A stretch of 64,000 nt of DNA from Vibrio barjaei (GTDB lineage Bacteria; Pseudomonadota; Gammaproteobacteria; Enterobacterales; Vibrionaceae), in NCBI RefSeq assembly GCF_001639065.2, contig NZ_LQXO02000033.1, forward strand, positions 186,001 through 250,000, in the 5' to 3' direction. The notes under the pieces were generated by a model, which did no database searches, was not told the DNA's origin, and saw only the letters and a list, made by a program, of their open reading frames with translations. A program made the position numbers and the translations under genes. Positions 15,886 to 24,392 of the stretch are shown here, in pieces. Numbering within the stretch: the first letter of the stretch is position 1; every line of letters starts with the position of its first letter.

Positions 15886-17346
15886 ATGTTATTTCGTAGA
15901 AAAAACATCAATCCAGATTTCGAAAAAAGAGCTAACGCGCTGGATGAGGAACCGCAATTTGCTTCCGATGAGAGTGTCGTAACGTTAAGCAGCGAGACTA
16001 ACACTAATGCCGAGTCTGAGGAAAAGGCGGTTAAACAGCGAGCTGTTGATGAAACTCGAAAGCAACTAGAGCAGGATTTAGAGATTAAGCACTATTTCCA
16101 CAAGAAGCTTCTAGAAACTCTCGATTTGGGGCTGCTGTCGAGTTTGGATGAAGAGACGGCAAAGAAGGAACTTCATCTCGCTGTACAAACTCTAATGAAC
16201 GATGACAATCATCATCCACTCAGTCATGAAGGGCGTAAACGTGTATTGGGGCAAATTGAGGACGAGGTGTTTGGCTTAGGACCATTAGAACCATTGCTTA
16301 AAGACAGCTCGGTCTCAGATATATTGGTTAATGGTAGCAAAAATGTCTACGTTGAGCGTCGAGGTAAACTGGAGCGCACGCCCTATACGTTTTTAGATGA
16401 TAGACACCTTAGAAACATCATTGATCGAATTGTTAGTTTGGTAGGACGCAGAATCGACGAGGCCTCCCCTATGGTTGATGCTCGTTTACAGGACGGTTCG
16501 CGCGTCAATGCCATTATTCCTCCTCTTGCTATCGATGGCCCTTCTGTCTCCATTCGTCGTTTTGCCGTCGATCGTCTAACAATGGATAATTTGCTGGAAT
16601 TAAATTCTCTTTCGCCGCAGATGTCTCAGTTTATTAAGGGAGCGGTAAAAGGAGAGATGAACATTCTTATATCGGGAGGAACTGGTTCGGGTAAAACGAC
16701 CACTCTAAATATTTTCTCCGGATTTATTCCTGAAGACCAACGGATCATTACGATAGAAGACTCTGCGGAGCTGCAACTTCAACAACCTCATGTTATCCGT
16801 CTAGAGACTCGCCCATCAAACTTAGAGGGGAAAGGGGAAATTACTCAACGAGAATTAGTTAAAAACTCCTTGCGTATGCGCCCCGACCGTATAGTTGTCG
16901 GTGAGGTGCGGGGGAGCGAAGCGGTTGATATGTTATCTGCTATGAATACAGGTCACGATGGTTCTCTCGCGACTATTCACGCCAATACACCGAGGGATGC
17001 CTTGAGTCGGGTCGAGAATATGTTCTCAATGGCTGGATGGAATATTTCAACCAAGAACTTACGGTCGCAAATAGCTTCTGCTATTCATCTTGTTGTTCAG
17101 ATGGAGCGTCAAGAAGATGGTAAACGTCGTATGGTCAGTATTCAGGAAATCAATGGTATGGAAGGTGAGGTCATCACCATGTCTGAGATTTTTAGGTTTG
17201 AACGTCAAGGGGTAGATAAACAAGGTAACGTCATCGGCGAATATAAAGCTACTGGCGTAGTTCCTGAGTGTCACTCAGGCTTAGTGAAGCGAGGTATTGA
17301 TTTACCATTTGAATTGTTTAATGAATTAAAAAATAACCAAGGTTAG
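15886..17346 (+). CDS. tadA: TadA/CpaF pilus assembly motor ATPase
   Basis: TadA is the hexameric cytoplasmic ATPase that powers Flp pilus polymerisation (and, in some systems, retraction). Of 486 residues, the first ~75 are acidic and variable; the N-terminal domain (~75-230) includes FGLGPLEPLLKDSSVSDILV and VDARLQDGSRVNAI. The RecA-like core has Walker A ILISGGTGSGKTTTLNIFSG near 265, the Asp box ITIEDSAELQL, the His box motif GHDGSLATIHANTP and Walker B region RIVVGEVRGSEAVDML. All expected motifs are intact. It sits 23 bases after tadZ and 8 bases before tadB with strong ribosome sites. Confidence 0.96.
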   Translation: MLFRRKNINPDFEKRANALDEEPQFASDESVVTLSSETNTNAESEEKAVKQRAVDETRKQLEQDLEIKHYFHKKLLETLDLGLLSSLDEETAKKELHLAVQTLMNDDNHHPLSHEGRKRVLGQIEDEVFGLGPLEPLLKDSSVSDILVNGSKNVYVERRGKLERTPYTFLDDRHLRNIIDRIVSLVGRRIDEASPMVDARLQDGSRVNAIIPPLAIDGPSVSIRRFAVDRLTMDNLLELNSLSPQMSQFIKGAVKGEMNILISGGTGSGKTTTLNIFSGFIPEDQRIITIEDSAELQLQQPHVIRLETRPSNLEGKGEITQRELVKNSLRMRPDRIVVGEVRGSEAVDMLSAMNTGHDGSLATIHANTPRDALSRVENMFSMAGWNISTKNLRSQIASAIHLVVQMERQEDGKRRMVSIQEINGMEGEVITMSEIFRFERQGVDKQGNVIGEYKATGVVPECHSGLVKRGIDLPFELFNELKNNQG

Positions 17347-17354
17347 GAGGACGT

Positions 17355-18323
17355 ATGACTGTTGATATAACGTTGTTCTTCATCTTGCTGTTTGTTTCCA
17401 TTTTCCTAATTTCCCAGGCGTTAATTTTGCCCGCTGCGGGTCAAAGAGCAAAGCACCAGGAGCTTGCAAAACGACTAAACAAGACTAAGTCAAATATAGA
17501 CACGGAAAGTATTAACTTACTAAAAGAGCATTACAACAAGTCGCTTTCTCCATTAGATCGGAGACTTGTTGCTATTCCTTACTTTGCTAATTTGAAAAAA
17601 ATGTTAGAACTTGCAGGGATCTCTATTGCGTTAAGTGATATCGCTGCAAGAACATCGTTAGCCTGTCTTTTTCTAGCCGTTATTGGACTGTATTTTTCCG
17701 TACTTTGGTACTTCTTAGTGATTGGGTTTGTACTCATCGTAATGTCAGTTGTGTTTTTTGTTAACTGGAAAATAACTAGGCGATTAACCAAGTTCGAAGA
17801 ACAATTGCCGGAAGCGCTTGATATTATTCGACGCATGTTGCAAGCAGGGCAACCGCTTACTCAGGCGTTTAGAGAGGTTGGGGAAGAATTGCCCGCACCA
17901 GCAGGTGAAGAGTTTACCAATACTTTTAACTTGCTTAACTTTGGTTATGACACCAAAGTCGCCATTTTGAATATGGCGGATCGAGTTCCTACCGTATCTA
18001 TGTTGGCATTTTCCTCTGCTGTACTATTACAGAAAGACACAGGGGGCAACTTATCTGAGAATCTACATAAAGTATCAGAAGTGCTAAGGGCGAGATTCAA
18101 ACTAGCAAGAAAAATCAAAACACTATCTGCAGAGAGTCGACTGTCTGCGTGGATTCTGGTTCTCGCTCCTTTTGTCTTATTTGGTGGGTTATCTTTTGTA
18201 AATCCAGAATACGTAGAGCCCTTATACACGGATCCAAGAGGATTAAAGATCATCGGTTTTGGTATGGTTAGCCTCGTTATCGGTGCTTTTTGGATACGCA
18301 AAGTGGTTAATGTGGAGGTGTAG
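17355..18323 (+). CDS. tadB: TadB inner-membrane platform protein
   Basis: TadB is one of two GspF-type membrane proteins forming the platform on which TadA acts. The 322 residues start with a membrane helix (LFFILLFVSIFLISQALILP), have a second pair of helices at ~100-140, the conserved GspF segment EEQLPEALDIIRRMLQAGQP near residue 150 and QKDTGGNLSENLHKVSEVLR near 225, and two helices at the C-terminus. The gene overlaps nothing but ends two bases before tadC. Length and helix layout are normal for the family. Confidence 0.93.
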   Translation: MTVDITLFFILLFVSIFLISQALILPAAGQRAKHQELAKRLNKTKSNIDTESINLLKEHYNKSLSPLDRRLVAIPYFANLKKMLELAGISIALSDIAARTSLACLFLAVIGLYFSVLWYFLVIGFVLIVMSVVFFVNWKITRRLTKFEEQLPEALDIIRRMLQAGQPLTQAFREVGEELPAPAGEEFTNTFNLLNFGYDTKVAILNMADRVPTVSMLAFSSAVLLQKDTGGNLSENLHKVSEVLRARFKLARKIKTLSAESRLSAWILVLAPFVLFGGLSFVNPEYVEPLYTDPRGLKIIGFGMVSLVIGAFWIRKVVNVEV

Positions 18324-18325
18324 TC

Positions 18326-19258
18326 ATGGAAGAGCTACTTTCGAACCTTACCGGAATTAGCATTACCAGAGGTCAACTAATGCTCGTCGGCATACTAATT
18401 GCCGTAACATTATCCGTTTTCTCCTTGGGATTCGTTTTGAGTGGAGTACGATCCAATATCAATCGAAGAGTGGATGATTTATCGGACCCAGAGGTTAAGA
18501 GACAAGGCAGTAAAGTAAAAGATACGTTGGAATCGATATCACCGTTGTATATGCCGAAAAGTGGCAAAGAGCGCGAGAATATAAGACATCAATTGATGCA
18601 CGCGGGACTCCATCAAAAAAGCGCAATTGCTAACTTTTATGCATTGAAATTACTGTCATTTGTCGTGTCACTCGTTGTTGCTGGTGTTTTGTATCTCACG
18701 TTAAACGATTCATCCATGCTCAACTTCTACCTAGCCTGTGTTGTGTTCGCTGGGTTATTTTTGCCTAACATTATTCTTAGAAAAAAAGGTAAAGCTAGAC
18801 AGAATAAGATTCGACGCGGTATTCCGGATGCGCTTGACCTCTTGGTCGTTTGTACTGAGTCTGGCTTGGGTTTCTTGGCGGCATTGCGACGAGTTGCCGA
18901 CGAGATCTATATCTCTCATCCAGAACTGGGCGATGAGCTGGAAACTATTTGTGTAAAGGTTAAAACTGGTGTTGAAATTCCCACTGCATTTGAAGAGATG
19001 ATAACTCGTACGGGTCTAACGGAACTTGCAGGCTTGGTGAGTATGCTGTCACATGCATCAAGAATAGGTGGATCAATTTCGGATACCTTAAGAGAGTATA
19101 CGGAAGATTATCGAGATAAGAGAAACCAAGCTGCAGAAGAGATTGCTGCTAAAATCCCAACTAAAATGATGTTTCCGATGTTCCTGTTTATCTGGCCATG
19201 CTTTTTCATTGTGGCAATAGGGCCGTCTATACTTATCATACTCAAAAATTTCGAGTAA
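18326..19258 (+). CDS. tadC: TadC inner-membrane platform protein
   Basis: TadC pairs with TadB in the motor platform. In 310 residues it shows an N-terminal helix (GQLMLVGILIAVTLSVFSLG), two central helices (~105-150), the conserved RRGIPDALDLLVVCTESGLG and MLSHASRIGGSISDTLREYT segments of the GspF domain, and a C-terminal helix (MFPMFLFIWPCFFIVAIGPS). The ATG follows the tadB stop by two bases, so these genes are translationally coupled, as expected for partners made in equal amounts. Confidence 0.93.
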   Translation: MEELLSNLTGISITRGQLMLVGILIAVTLSVFSLGFVLSGVRSNINRRVDDLSDPEVKRQGSKVKDTLESISPLYMPKSGKERENIRHQLMHAGLHQKSAIANFYALKLLSFVVSLVVAGVLYLTLNDSSMLNFYLACVVFAGLFLPNIILRKKGKARQNKIRRGIPDALDLLVVCTESGLGFLAALRRVADEIYISHPELGDELETICVKVKTGVEIPTAFEEMITRTGLTELAGLVSMLSHASRIGGSISDTLREYTEDYRDKRNQAAEEIAAKIPTKMMFPMFLFIWPCFFIVAIGPSILIILKNFE

Positions 19259-19268
19259 GGAGCGCAAC

Positions 19269-20282
19269 ATGAAGGGAATCAAATGGGCTTTGCTGATGAT
19301 AACCTTGCTGCTATTGCAAGCATGCTCATCAAGCAGTAACAAACCAAATTATGACACATCGTTATATCAAGGGCGACCTATAGAGACGTTAACCCAAGGG
19401 CCTCCTCCCGTCTCTGAAGTTGAAGCCATTCAACGCGGTGATGCCGCACTCAATGCGGGCAATATCGACTTAGCGCTCTATGAGTATATCCGTTCAATGT
19501 CGTTTTCTCCTCTAGACTACAAAGACAAAACGCTATATACCATTGGGCAAATTCACCTGTCACGAGGCAATAATGAACTTGCTGAAAAAGCATTCTTGAT
19601 GTCAGTTAAGGAAAACCCAAATAATGTTATGGCGCTGCAACAGCTCGGGAATCTGTATACCCAACTTGGGAGAGTAGAAGAAGGAGAGAGTTACTTTTTA
19701 CGCTCGGTAAATGCAGATCAAATACGCCTAGGTTCAAAAGCGATGATCGATTACAACAGTTTGAATAAACAAAGTGTTGAGGCGCTTGTTGTTGATTCAC
19801 AATCTCCCGCTGTATCTTATATGGGGCTAGGCATTATTGCTGACGTGGAAAATAAGTATGATATTGCAAGAGTATTATATGATAAGGCATCCATTGCAGC
19901 GCCTCAAATGACAAAAGTTCTTATAAATCAAGGTTACTCGTATTACATGTCAGGTGACTATACCAAGGCAGCTCGATATACACAAAATGCGCTGAAACGT
20001 GAACCTTCGAATGAAAAGGCGCAGAATAACATGGCTTTGATTTATCTGGCACAAGGACAAGAAAATCAAGCCTTAAATATGTTCTCTCGTCATATGGAAC
20101 GCTTCGAGGCGCTAAATAACGTAGGTTATTTTCTAATGTTAAAAGGGAGGCCAGAGAAAGCCATTCCTTATTTCCAACAAGCCATAGATTCGAAACCCTC
20201 ATACTATAAATTGGCGAATGATAATTTGGATAGAGCCTTAGCTGAGGTTAGGGCGAAAGAGGTAATTGTCACAAGTAATTAG
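19269..20282 (+). CDS. tadD: TadD TPR lipoprotein
   Basis: The 337-residue product begins with a lipoprotein signal (LLMITLLLLQAC, acylated Cys near residue 19) and contains tetratricopeptide-like repeats, for example LYTIGQIHLSRGNNELAEKA, ALQQLGNLYTQLGRVEEGES, VLINQGYSYYMSGDYTKAAR and AQNNMALIYLAQGQENQALN. TadD is thought to act as a pilotin-like periplasmic scaffold for the secretin complex. It is the last gene of this tad operon, followed within 20 bases by a terminator. Its length is somewhat greater than the shorter TadD proteins, owing to an extra N-terminal linker before the repeats. Confidence 0.9.
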   Translation: MKGIKWALLMITLLLLQACSSSSNKPNYDTSLYQGRPIETLTQGPPPVSEVEAIQRGDAALNAGNIDLALYEYIRSMSFSPLDYKDKTLYTIGQIHLSRGNNELAEKAFLMSVKENPNNVMALQQLGNLYTQLGRVEEGESYFLRSVNADQIRLGSKAMIDYNSLNKQSVEALVVDSQSPAVSYMGLGIIADVENKYDIARVLYDKASIAAPQMTKVLINQGYSYYMSGDYTKAARYTQNALKREPSNEKAQNNMALIYLAQGQENQALNMFSRHMERFEALNNVGYFLMLKGRPEKAIPYFQQAIDSKPSYYKLANDNLDRALAEVRAKEVIVTSN

Positions 20283-20300
20283 TCTTACTCGCGACATTTC

Positions 20301-20338
20301 AAAGCGGTTCGAGTATGGATGCTTGGCCGCTTTTTTTT
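20301..20338 (+). terminator. Terminator of the tad operon
   Basis: AAAGCGG and CCGCTTT form the stem across a 19-base loop and eight T residues follow. It ends the flp-tadD operon and stands four bases from the end of the convergent membrane-protein gene. Confidence 0.8.
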
Positions 20339-20342
20339 GCCA

Positions 20343-21848
20343 CTATTTCCTGTTGGGGGCTTCTAACAAATGCCAACACTTCGCTGATACTCGCAAACCG
20401 TATTGACTTTGATCTTGGATGGTGAGAATTTCCTCTTCCGTTAATGTGCAGTTGCGGATGATAATATAATCGTAATTGAGTGCTTGCACCTTCTCCCAAT
20501 CTAAATTGTCATAGTTGTAACTCACTTGTCCTGTCCAGGGGTAATCCCCATGTTTTGTTCTGATCATAATGTTATGTACATAAGCGAAACTGTAGTCAAT
20601 ATTTATATCAAGGGTATTGGAAAGCCAGTGTGGAGTGTGAAGGAACAATGGTAATGGACGAGAAGTGATATTAAAGTAGCCTAGATCATCAAACTTAGAT
20701 ATATAGAATATGTCCGATGTGTTGCGAATGGTACGGATTATTTTGTGATAATCCTTGTTTTCTCGGTTAACTGCAAGCTGATTAGTAAACACGGCCATAA
20801 TTGAAAACATAACCATGATCAGGATACTTAAGTTAAAGGCTCGAGTCGATTTTATATTAGAAATGAAGAGAGGTATGAAAAGTATGCTCACTTGTAACAG
20901 TCGATCAGCAATATAAGCGGTTGAGAAGGCAATATATGGTGAAATAAAGAATAGTAAAATATTGGCTGCAATTAGTGCATTAAGCACCTTGTTATTCTTG
21001 TCCACAAAAACAAATCGAGTAAAAATAAACACCAATAATAAAACCTTTACGATTGATAGATATTTTGTGTTGTCGCCAAGAACAACGAGTGTCATTGTAC
21101 CTAATTTATCTATTGGCGTACCAAAGATTAATTCCGAAATCTCATTTGAGGATGACTCAGTACTAACTGAGAAAATGGTCCAAAGTAACACTAGGAATAT
21201 CGGGCTAATAATTGGAATAACCTGAAGCACCGTTTTGGAGGAAAAGTGATTACGAGTAAAATGTAAGACCATGATATTGAAAACGATGAGAGCCCAGGCA
21301 ATGGCATGGCCAAAAATAAGAGAGAACGAAAAAATGAGACTTGCCATGGATTGTATCTTTATTCTTCGGATAATGACGAAATATAACCAGATTGTTCCAA
21401 TAGATAGAGTGAGTAAAAATGGGATAAATCCCCAGTAGAGCGCTGGTGAGTATAGAAAACATAAGCTGAGCAACTGAACTTGTCGTGGTCTTTTAAAATG
21501 TAACACAAGTGCTCGTCCTACAAAGGCAAACACCAGAAGGTATACCGTTATCGCGACTTTTATAGCGATAATAGGACCAAATAAGTGTGCAATTGGAAGC
21601 ATTAAAAGGTTAGGTAGCACATAAGGCGTGAACCAGTTTATCCAAAATCGATCTTGGTAAAACGATTGATTTTGCAACAGCCGATCTAATATTTTTAATT
21701 GTGAGGCGTGCTGCGGGCCATCGACAATAGCCGGATATTGAAAGACCCAAAAGAGGCCGATCAGGGTGGCAAGCAATAGCAAAAATGCCAAGTCGTATTG
21801 GTTGTTTGTTTTTATATAACCTTTGAACACAAGCCTTGAGAACACCAA
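20343..21848 (-). CDS. Polytopic membrane protein, possible GT-C-like glycosyltransferase
   Basis: No firm family was recognised in this ~501-residue protein. It has about eleven hydrophobic segments. After the first helix comes an acidic-aromatic loop FQYPAIVDGPQHASQLKILD, whose place and Asp/His content recall the first periplasmic loop of GT-C enzymes. A soluble C-terminal region of ~110 residues follows the last helix (VNRENKDYHKIIRTIRNTSD to the end) and ends near ILRNCTLTEEE-like sequence. The start is uncertain: only TTG (21848) or GTG codons (21845, 21830) precede the first helix, none with a good ribosome site. It is convergent with tadD and may serve surface glycan or glycoprotein synthesis, which is inference. 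Confidence 0.5.
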   Translation of the reverse strand: MVFSRLVFKGYIKTNNQYDLAFLLLLATLIGLFWVFQYPAIVDGPQHASQLKILDRLLQNQSFYQDRFWINWFTPYVLPNLLMLPIAHLFGPIIAIKVAITVYLLVFAFVGRALVLHFKRPRQVQLLSLCFLYSPALYWGFIPFLLTLSIGTIWLYFVIIRRIKIQSMASLIFSFSLIFGHAIAWALIVFNIMVLHFTRNHFSSKTVLQVIPIISPIFLVLLWTIFSVSTESSSNEISELIFGTPIDKLGTMTLVVLGDNTKYLSIVKVLLLVFIFTRFVFVDKNNKVLNALIAANILLFFISPYIAFSTAYIADRLLQVSILFIPLFISNIKSTRAFNLSILIMVMFSIMAVFTNQLAVNRENKDYHKIIRTIRNTSDIFYISKFDDLGYFNITSRPLPLFLHTPHWLSNTLDINIDYSFAYVHNIMIRTKHGDYPWTGQVSYNYDNLDWEKVQALNYDYIIIRNCTLTEEEILTIQDQSQYGLRVSAKCWHLLEAPNRK

Positions 21849-21895
21849 GTAGTATGGATTTATAAGATCTTAGGTCATATCAGGATGAAGTGCAT

Positions 21896-21920
21896 AAAAA
21901 AGAGGACATAAAGCCCTCTT
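21896..21920 (-). terminator. Terminator after the DUF4382 lipoprotein gene
   Basis: Read on the minus strand, AAGAGG-N9-CCTCTT is followed by TTTTT. It lies 20-40 bases past the stop of the minus-strand gene at 21939. Confidence 0.65.
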
Positions 21921-21938
21921 AAACAAAGACCGGAGCAA

Positions 21939-22982
21939 CTAGGGTACGGCGAATGTCACGTTGCTATCAGAACCCACTGCGACACTAGCCGCCTCTACTT
22001 GATAAATGCTGAAACCGGCAGCAACTGGATCAGCGTTGTCAACGTCATCATCATGCTGAGCGGTACATGTATAACCTAAGTTGTATGTGCCGGACTCTAA
22101 AAAACCAAATGAAAATTGATAGATACTTTGATCGTCGCTTAAAGTAACTGCGGCTGAGGATAATGGTTTAGTCTCATCGGTGCCGTATATTGGTGCCATA
22201 TTGTCTTGAGTAACACTTCCATCATATAGATACACGGCTTGAACAGCTGGATCTACGGTAGGTGAGTTACAGTTCGTGAAGGTATCCAAAGACACCGTGC
22301 CTTCAATATTACCGGTTGTTACCGTATTGATCAGGCTGACGGAAGTTCTTTGAATAACATAGTCTCCTGCAGACTGAGGGTCTTCACGTAAACCTCGTCT
22401 TAAATCAAACTCCAAAGCAAAGTCGTTATTATCTGCGTTCACAGTAAAGGCATTATTGAAGTAAAGCACGCCTGCATTATCTATTTTTCCAACGCCTTGC
22501 GGGCAAGAACCTTCACCTTTTACAGTTAATTCAGGGTGGACAAGGTCGGCTTCATTTTCTACCACGTATGACGGGTACTCTGGGTGATCACCATCGTTGG
22601 CAAACACGCACAGTTTGTAGCTACCGACAGGAACAACTTCATTTTTTATTAGTGGCAGTGATGCGCTACCTTGGTAATCAAGTAAGTTTACACTCAGAGG
22701 AACTCGCTCTTCTCCATCTGGTATGAGGTTGCCATTTTCATCGATGGGATTACCATTCTCATCGGTTAGATATACATCATATTCAAGTGGTGAGCCACTG
22801 CCTTGCGGTAGTAGTGCAACCTTTCCGAAGGTTACAACGACTTCTTTTGCATCATCAACTGGCGCATCTGTGACGCTTAACGTTATTGGAGTAGTGGACG
22901 ATGAAGACCCCGAATCACCTCCACAACCAACAAGAGTAAGCGAGATAAAGCTCGCTAATACTGTAAGTCCAGCATGTTTCAT
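21939..22982 (-). CDS. DUF4382-containing lipoprotein
   Basis: This 347-residue protein has a lipoprotein signal with lipobox LVGC (Cys near residue 20) and a Gly/Ser-rich linker. Residues ~32-210 match the DUF4382 pattern: ITLSVTDAPVDDAKEVVVTF, VNLLDYQGS, VPVGSYKLCVFAND and FALEFDLRRGLRED. The middle has a short near-repeat, DENGNPIDENGNLIPDGEER, which looks like a calcium-binding loop. DUF4382 is an Ig-like outer-membrane or surface domain of unknown function. It is preceded by a small secreted-protein gene on the same strand 41 bases upstream and followed by a terminator, so the two may form one unit. Confidence 0.8.
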   Translation of the reverse strand: MKHAGLTVLASFISLTLVGCGGDSGSSSSTTPITLSVTDAPVDDAKEVVVTFGKVALLPQGSGSPLEYDVYLTDENGNPIDENGNLIPDGEERVPLSVNLLDYQGSASLPLIKNEVVPVGSYKLCVFANDGDHPEYPSYVVENEADLVHPELTVKGEGSCPQGVGKIDNAGVLYFNNAFTVNADNNDFALEFDLRRGLREDPQSAGDYVIQRTSVSLINTVTTGNIEGTVSLDTFTNCNSPTVDPAVQAVYLYDGSVTQDNMAPIYGTDETKPLSSAAVTLSDDQSIYQFSFGFLESGTYNLGYTCTAQHDDDVDNADPVAAGFSIYQVEAASVAVGSDSNVTFAVP

Positions 22983-23023
22983 AACTTAAATCCTATATTC
23001 ACTGCGATGAAAGGACAGATGAC

Positions 23024-23296
23024 TTAGTCATCATCTTTATCTTTCCCTTTTTTGTTCTTATCGTGTCCCTTACCTGGATTATCATCACCATGAATACTGC
23101 GATTTTCCTTATCGCCTTTGTCTTTTCCCCCTTTGTTATCTCCACAGTCCTCAGAGCGCAAGGTAACAACGTCTCCCTCAATTTGACGACAGTCTTCGCT
23201 GATCTCCATTCGATCGCTTTTAATCGTCAAGTCGGCATAAGCAGATGAGAAAGGGATTAAACAACTCACAAGTAAAAAAACAGAAGTCTTATTCAT
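23024..23296 (-). CDS. Small secreted Lys/Asp/Gly-rich protein
   Basis: The ATG at 23296 gives 90 residues; a longer frame from 23326 is possible but less likely because the signal peptide MNKTSVFLLVSCLIPFSSAYA starts here and would be cleaved before DLTIKSDR. The mature N-terminal part (IKSDRMEISEDCRQIEGD, VVTLRSEDC) has two cysteines that may pair. The tail is a highly charged low-complexity run of Lys, Asp and Gly (for example GKGHDKNKKGKDKDDD), probably disordered. No family was recognised. It lies upstream of the DUF4382 lipoprotein on the same strand. Confidence 0.6.
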   Translation of the reverse strand: MNKTSVFLLVSCLIPFSSAYADLTIKSDRMEISEDCRQIEGDVVTLRSEDCGDNKGGKDKGDKENRSIHGDDNPGKGHDKNKKGKDKDDD

Positions 23297-23464
23297 AATG
23301 AACCAACCTGTTGCAGTTAGGGACATGAATGTCGTGTATAGGTTAGTTAAGTTTAGTAAAGATATGTCAGAGCTAGTCGATGGTGAGAAAGGATAATGTC
23401 AATTGATAGCAGAAATGAGACAGCTTACCACAAGAGATAGCGGAGCTTATTAGTATGGACGCAT

Positions 23465-23492
23465 AAAAAGGCCAGCTACTCTGAGCTGGCCT
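23465..23492 (-). terminator. Terminator after cobA
   Basis: AGGCCAGCT and AGCTGGCCT form a perfect nine-base-pair stem with a six-base loop. Read on the minus strand it is followed by TTTT, right after the cobA stop. Confidence 0.85.
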
Positions 23493-23513
23493 GAAAGGTT
23501 CAAGAACGTTTGA

Positions 23514-24266
23514 TTAGAACCATTTTAGTTTATCGTGTAGTTGAGTAACATTTCCAACCACGATCAATGCAGGACTTTCAGCCTCACTTGCCATTGTAGG
23601 CAGCGTGTTAAGTGGCCCTTGGAAAACGCGCTGTTCTTTGCGTGTACCGTTTTCAATCACTGCGCACGGCGTATTTTCGTCAAGACCATGGGTAATTAGT
23701 TTATCAGTGATACGGCCGCTTTGCTTCAGACCCATGTAGAACACAAGTGTATTGTTTGATTGAGCCAGTGAACTCCACTCAATTTCTCGGCCGTCCTTTT
23801 GAACATGTCCGGTAATAAACTGTACGCTTTGAGCGTGGTCGCGGTGGGTGAGGGGGATGCCAGCATAGGCTGTGGCACCAGCCGCTGCGGTAATGCCTGG
23901 AACCACTTCAAAACTAATACCATTTTCTGCCAGTGTTTCCAGCTCCTCGCCGCCACGACCAAAGATGAAGGAGTCGCCGCCTTTGAGGCGCACCACTTTG
24001 AGTCCTAACTGTGCTTGTTCAACTAAGATCTGGTTAATTTGATCTTGAGGCACACAGTGGTAATCGAGCTTTTTGCCCACATAAATCATCTCAGCATCTG
24101 GTTTGGCAAGTGCAAGAATTTCTTTAGAGACTAAACGGTCAAAAACGACAACATCAGCCGATTGAATTACGCGATATCCTTTCACTGTCAACAAATCAGG
24201 GTCTCCCGGCCCTGCACCGACTAGAGAAACGAAGCCAGTGTTTAAAGATGTTTGATGAGTGGTCAT
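23514..24266 (-). CDS. cobA: Uroporphyrinogen-III C-methyltransferase
   Basis: This 250-residue enzyme methylates uroporphyrinogen III twice with S-adenosylmethionine to give precorrin-2, the entry to siroheme. Family motifs are clear: SLVGAGPGDPDLLTVKGYRV at the N-terminus, VRLKGGDSFIFGRGGEE near residue 85 and VVPGITAAAGATAYAGIPLT near 110. It is the single-domain SUMT form, not the CysG fusion. Siroheme is the active-site cofactor of NirB, whose operon lies just upstream on the same strand, so the neighbourhood makes functional sense. ATG 24266 is preferred to a TTG at 24287. Confidence 0.93.
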   Translation of the reverse strand: MTTHQTSLNTGFVSLVGAGPGDPDLLTVKGYRVIQSADVVVFDRLVSKEILALAKPDAEMIYVGKKLDYHCVPQDQINQILVEQAQLGLKVVRLKGGDSFIFGRGGEELETLAENGISFEVVPGITAAAGATAYAGIPLTHRDHAQSVQFITGHVQKDGREIEWSSLAQSNNTLVFYMGLKQSGRITDKLITHGLDENTPCAVIENGTRKEQRVFQGPLNTLPTMASEAESPALIVVGNVTQLHDKLKWF

Positions 24267-24361
24267 AGTTATGCCTATCAATTTCAAATTTTGGATATAA
24301 AAAGTAAAACTCAGATAATGGCAAAGTTAATACTGTTTATAGCCAAAGAAGCTATCAACAA

Positions 24362-24384
24362 GGCCTCGCACATAGTACGAGGCC
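24362..24384 (-). terminator. Hairpin between nirC and cobA
   Basis: GGCCTCG and CGAGGCC pair across nine bases directly after the nirC stop. On the minus strand the following bases are TTGTT, a weak T-run, so it is probably a partial terminator lowering cobA transcription relative to nirBDC. Confidence 0.55.
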
Positions 24385-24392
24385 CAATAAGC

